64,000 bases of DNA, from NCBI GenBank assembly GCA_014526335.1, contig JACTAT010000040.1, forward strand, positions 4,075,582 to 4,139,581, read 5' to 3'. This document shows positions 60,380 to 64,000 of this stretch, one piece after another (within the stretch, counting starts at the first letter, position 1; every line of letters begins with the position of its first letter). Both the position numbers and the translations under genes were made by a program. The notes under the pieces are model-generated. The model had not been told where the DNA came from. It saw nothing but the letters and a program-made list of their open reading frames with translations, and ran no database searches. The stretch is from Chrysaora quinquecirrha. Lineage: Eukaryota > Cnidaria > Scyphozoa > Semaeostomeae > Pelagiidae.

Positions 60380-61469
60380 CTTTTCAGACTTTCAACTTTA
60401 ATTTTGTGTAATCATGTAGGAAAGTATTCATTTTGCAAAAGTTGAAAATCGCTGAAAGCGTATATACTTCATAAGGATCTCTTTAAGATATTTGTTATAT
60501 TTGTTATGCACTCTTCTTTCAATAAGCAACCGGACTTTTGTCCCGCCCTCAATGTTGTTCAAATTATGGACATTTTGGTGTTCGGCCCTCAAAGTTGTTT
60601 AAAAACTGCTTAACAATTTTCGTAACAGTGTAAAGTACTGATGATTAACAGTAATAATGTTTTTTGTAGTTTATTGTAGGTGGTAACTAATGTACTAACT
60701 TAAATCACGTGGCATTGTATCTTGCGTGCTTTTTATTGTTCTTTTTTTCAACTTGTGATTTTCACTAAGTGAAGTTTTTTGCATGGTTTATTTATGTTAG
60801 GTGATTATGAATCAATAGTGAAGTGAATGCAACTACTTATGGAAATTATTGGTGTTTTTCTGCGATTTGTTGGGAGCATCGGGGTCATTGGCGTCTTTGT
60901 GGCCAAGGGGAATGGTTGGAAGAAGGGGGTAACGCCTGGACACGCCACTACTCCGTGTGCGTTCGCCATGTCATGCGTTTCATGATCATGTGGCGTTTTC
61001 CGTAAGCCCCACAAATCCCCGAAGAAAAATTCCCTCACGAGCAATTTCTAGTTGCTTCGAAAATTTTGAGAATTTGTGGGGGCCTTTTTTCTCAAAAACG
61101 ACATTTAATTAACTTATTTTTATCTAACCAAAGTCAGGGCACGTTTTTCCTTCAATAGATTTCACAATCTTTCCTTTTTACGCACGTTATATGACTGAAC
61201 AGTTTGGTATCTTTCTAACGGAAAGACAAGCTTCGCTTTAACCAATCTATTCTTGAATAACCGCTACAAATAATTCTTCAGAATAAATAAATGATTGACT
61301 TTTAATCTATGACGTAAATCCCTTCTAATGAATGAACTTGGCTATGGTATCTGCACAATTTTTCTTCGGATAAGTATCGGATAGGGTGCCTTCTTATAAA
61401 TTGCGCTAACGAAATATACTATTAGTCAAACTATGACTGACGTCACATTTCAGAGAACAGGGATGCACA

Positions 61470-61790
61470 TGCAAGGAGGGGGGCTTTGGAATTTCAAGGG
61501 TTGCGGGTTTGGCCGATTTTGCCCTCGGGCTTTCGGGTTTTTCCAAAAATTTGTGCGGGTTTTCGGGTCGAGTATATTTAACGGGCAACGTGTTTTGCCA
61601 TTTTTCTAGCTCGGGTTTCGGGTATTGTAGCAAAAATGTGCGGGTTTTCGGGTTTAAACCTCACAAAGGATATCAATGTGTCAAATTCTTAAAATGGTTG
61701 TTTGAATAAGGCAATCCAGGTTTTCGGGTTTGTCCCAATTTTCCTCCGGGTTTTTGGGTTTTGATACCCCCAAAGCCCCCCCCCTTGCAA
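61470..61790. repeat. TIR element with CGGGTTTTCGGG words
   Basis: TGCAAGGAGGGGGGCTTTGG mirrors CAAAGCCCCCCCCCTTGCA. GCGGGTTTTCGGGTT is iterated inside, all in one orientation, unlike the other word-rich elements here. Confidence 0.75.
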
Positions 61791-62243
61791 GTGGTTAAAG
61801 TTCTGCTTGCATTGTTTTATTTTTGGAATATCGTCATTACTTGTTGCTGTAATTCTCAATTTATTTTTCCACCTTGACGCCCTGTGGACACTTGTACCTT
61901 ATTTTGGCTCATACTCTCTGAGTATTGAGCATTAAATTATTCGGAATGTGTTGAAGACAGGAGACTGATTTTCAAATATTAAAATTTGTTATTACTGGAT
62001 ACAATACACACATTCTGATGAAAATTCAACATTCTTTCTCAAAATATCATCTAAAAGCAACAGATTAACTTATTAAAGCTTGATGTCGTTGATGTAAAAA
62101 AAAACGAAAGCAAAGAAACCTGGCGTGACCGTGATTTTTTGACGAGGTTTTAGGCCCAAGAATAAGATATTGAGGACCTTCAGCTTGCTGCATATCAATA
62201 TACAAGACGCATTTTGCTATGTTCAGGCTAAACCTTGTTTAAG

Positions 62244-63131
62244 ATGGCTTTGTCACTTGAAGAAACAGATAAACTTATTGAATGTAAGCATATTTTGTAT
62301 TTCAGAGAGCGAAATTCTCGTTTTAAAAACTTGTAGCAGCTAACTAACTGTAACTGTTAAAATGACTTAGTATGACTTTCACTATTAGCAGTTAGGCCTA
62401 CCCACAGACCACATGCAAGCATGTTTCGTGATATGTCCAGAAGAAATTCAAGCTCCTTGGGTACAGTTATAGTTTTTTAGGGTTAGAGTTGGTTGGTTTT
62501 CAGTTTTTGAAGGGTAGAATAGTTAGTTTAGGGGGTTAAGGATTCATCATTATTAAATACCTGCATTTAAATTTTTGAATATCATGCTACAAAGGTGGAA
62601 CACACCAAAAGGCAGATCTCAACTAGGGGTGATTTTAAGGACGATCTCAATAGAATTCACAACCACACATATTAGAAGTAGTTTCTTCTTTTCGTCAGAC
62701 AATTTTGTTCGCCAAGCAGTTCAACCAATGGCATTGTAGAATGTTATATATCTTTTTCAAAGTTGTATTCAAGCTAAAACATGTCATACAAAAATAACAA
62801 ATTAAGATGCACTTTAAATAACAATTCTATTGTCTTTTTGGTTCATGGTACTGAAGTAAGTCAGAATTGCAAGAAATTTTTGGCAGCAAATTTTCTGATG
62901 ATTATTGTGAAAAATCCTCTAGTGGAAATCGTCCTCAACTGCAGCCGTCTTCCTATTTTATAGATATCCAGCATTCATGTTTTTCTTTATTCTTTTCTAG
63001 TACGAAAGCAACTCCAAAGCCTCAAAGCTAACATTTGTAATGGATGCAAAAAGAATTTTGAACTTGAAAAAGAAGTTCGTTTCTTTGATCAAAGAATTGC
63101 ACTTTTAATCAACCACAGGATATCAGTACAG
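62244..63131 (+). CDS. First two coding exons of an IQGAP-flank-like gene
   Basis: Exon 1 62244-62283 (MALSLEETDKLIE, phase 1), donor GTAAGC. Exon 2 63001-63131 begins after TTTTCTAG and ends CAG before GTACAT, 43 codons after completing the split codon. It encodes an amphipathic, Lys-rich segment with CNGCKKNFELEKEV and FFDQRIALLINHRISVQ. The last block resembles the segment just N-terminal to the RasGAP-related domain of IQGAP proteins (pattern LEN..L..D.KIGLLV.N.ITLQ). The start codon is plausible but an upstream exon is possible. The rest of the gene lies beyond the window. Assignment is by remembered pattern only. Confidence 0.5.
62611..62951. repeat. TIR element, relative of 12389-12727
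   Basis: GGCAGATCTCAACTAGGGGT and AAAATCCTCTAGTGGAAATCG are imperfect inverted ends. It lies in the intron between the two exons of the IQGAP-flank-like gene. Confidence 0.55.
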
Positions 63132-63474
63132 GTACATTTTAAAAGTCTTTATTTTGTTAGGGACAATTCACTCCTTCCAAACCTAGTACCCCCTTGAAAA
63201 CTTATTATTTTCACAGAATTCCCTTGGAAATCCTTTTGCTTGAGTCAAAATCTAGTAGGCGTTTCTGAAGAGTGAATTGTCCCTTGGTATTTTGGACATA
63301 AAGTTTAGTCATTTTAAAAGTGTAGAGTTTGTAGGAGCTAAAATCATATTCTTTTGATGCTGCTGTACAAAAAACAATAGACTTCACTGCCATCCATTTC
63401 TTGAAACTTTTTTTTACAAAAATCAGTTCTTTTAGTAATTCTATTTTTGGTAGAATAGATCACTTTGGTAGGAC

Positions 63475-63960
63475 TGAAATTTTTCGAAATTACAAGATAT
63501 CATTTTTTTATGCGAAAATTGTATAAAGCACCCATAAATTAGTCTAGGTGCAAAGTTTTACTATCTTGGCGCTTGCATTATTGATTTAACGAGCGTTCAA
63601 AGTTCGTGATTTTATAGGGGGTCCAGAAGCCGCGAAACCGCAAAAAATCAGCTTGAAGCCGCAATCCCTTGTCAAATAAATGGCAAAGCTGCTGCTCATT
63701 AACATCACCCATGGAAATAACACTGACGGCTCCAATAGCTTGTCAAGCGACATTTATCCGGTTGCTTGTTTGCCTGATTGCTTGGTTACTTTTACTACTT
63801 TGTTTTCTAGCGCTACAGGTCCTTCTTCACGCATATTCCTTGTGAAATTCAGAATGTATGTGGCCTTTTTTCCGCTCATAAGCCGCAGCCGCATGCACAA
63901 TGCTGCAAACCGACGTCAATACACATCCAAAACATAGGGGCCCTATGGGCATGTTCGAAG
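63475..63960. repeat. Dispersed repeat shared with the 6061-6444 element
   Basis: TTAGTCTAGGTGCAAAGTTT and AACGAGCGTTCAAAGTTC recur from 6145-6215. After about 63620 nothing recognisable is seen; the 85-codon frame at 63680 has no family resemblance. Confidence 0.5.
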
Positions 63961-64000
63961 AACGACTCTGGTTGAATATAGCTATTTCGGTCAAATGATG

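Overview
This is a metazoan nuclear window. It is AT-rich, its genes have many short phase-consistent exons with GT-AG introns, and it is packed with small terminal-inverted-repeat (TIR) elements. The style fits an anthozoan cnidarian such as a coral or anemone, but the species is inferred, not proven. A run of exactly 500 N (13615-14114) is a scaffold gap of unknown true size.

Layout. (1) 653-12081, minus strand: the last eight exons (about 401 codons) of an ABCC/MRP-type ABC transporter. A small secreted-peptide gene (5694-6836, plus strand) is nested in one of its introns. (2) 14115-26661, plus strand: 19 exons of an SLC37A1/A2-like sugar-phosphate transporter, missing only its N-terminus to the gap; a LINE relic follows. 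(3) 27466-40945: a direct tandem duplication of about 6-7 kb. Each unit carries one minus-strand peptide gene (30845-32921 and 36893-39017) among MITEs and minisatellites. (4) 42310-61015: a second tandem duplication carrying two CYP3A-like cytochrome P450 genes. The first lacks the middle of the protein; the second encodes a complete 504-residue enzyme. (5) 62244-63131: the first two exons of a gene resembling the flank of IQGAP-type RasGAP proteins.

Main discovery candidate. The three small genes share one architecture: an 18-20 residue signal peptide, a strongly acidic pro-region on its own phase 1-1 exon, and a short terminal exon with paired cysteines ending in W-G-R-R-R-R-W and a stop. 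I do not recognise a described family. The charge layout resembles precursors of cationic host-defence peptides. Degenerate copies of the WGRRRRW-coding segment form minisatellites downstream of two of the genes.

Second theme. Many TIR elements, from several apparent superfamilies judged by target-site duplication (TA, TWA, TTAA, 5 bp, 8 bp), are filled with one short word iterated in both orientations. In the TA-target family the word differs between copies (TAAGAATA, TAAGAAAC, TAAGAAAGT, TAAGCAAC, TAAGGAAC) but is uniform within a copy. The two tandem duplications supply empty sites that confirm several insertions.

The P450 pair (oxidation) and the ABCC transporter (conjugate export) could belong to the same detoxification physiology. 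Nothing in the sequence shows shared regulation.
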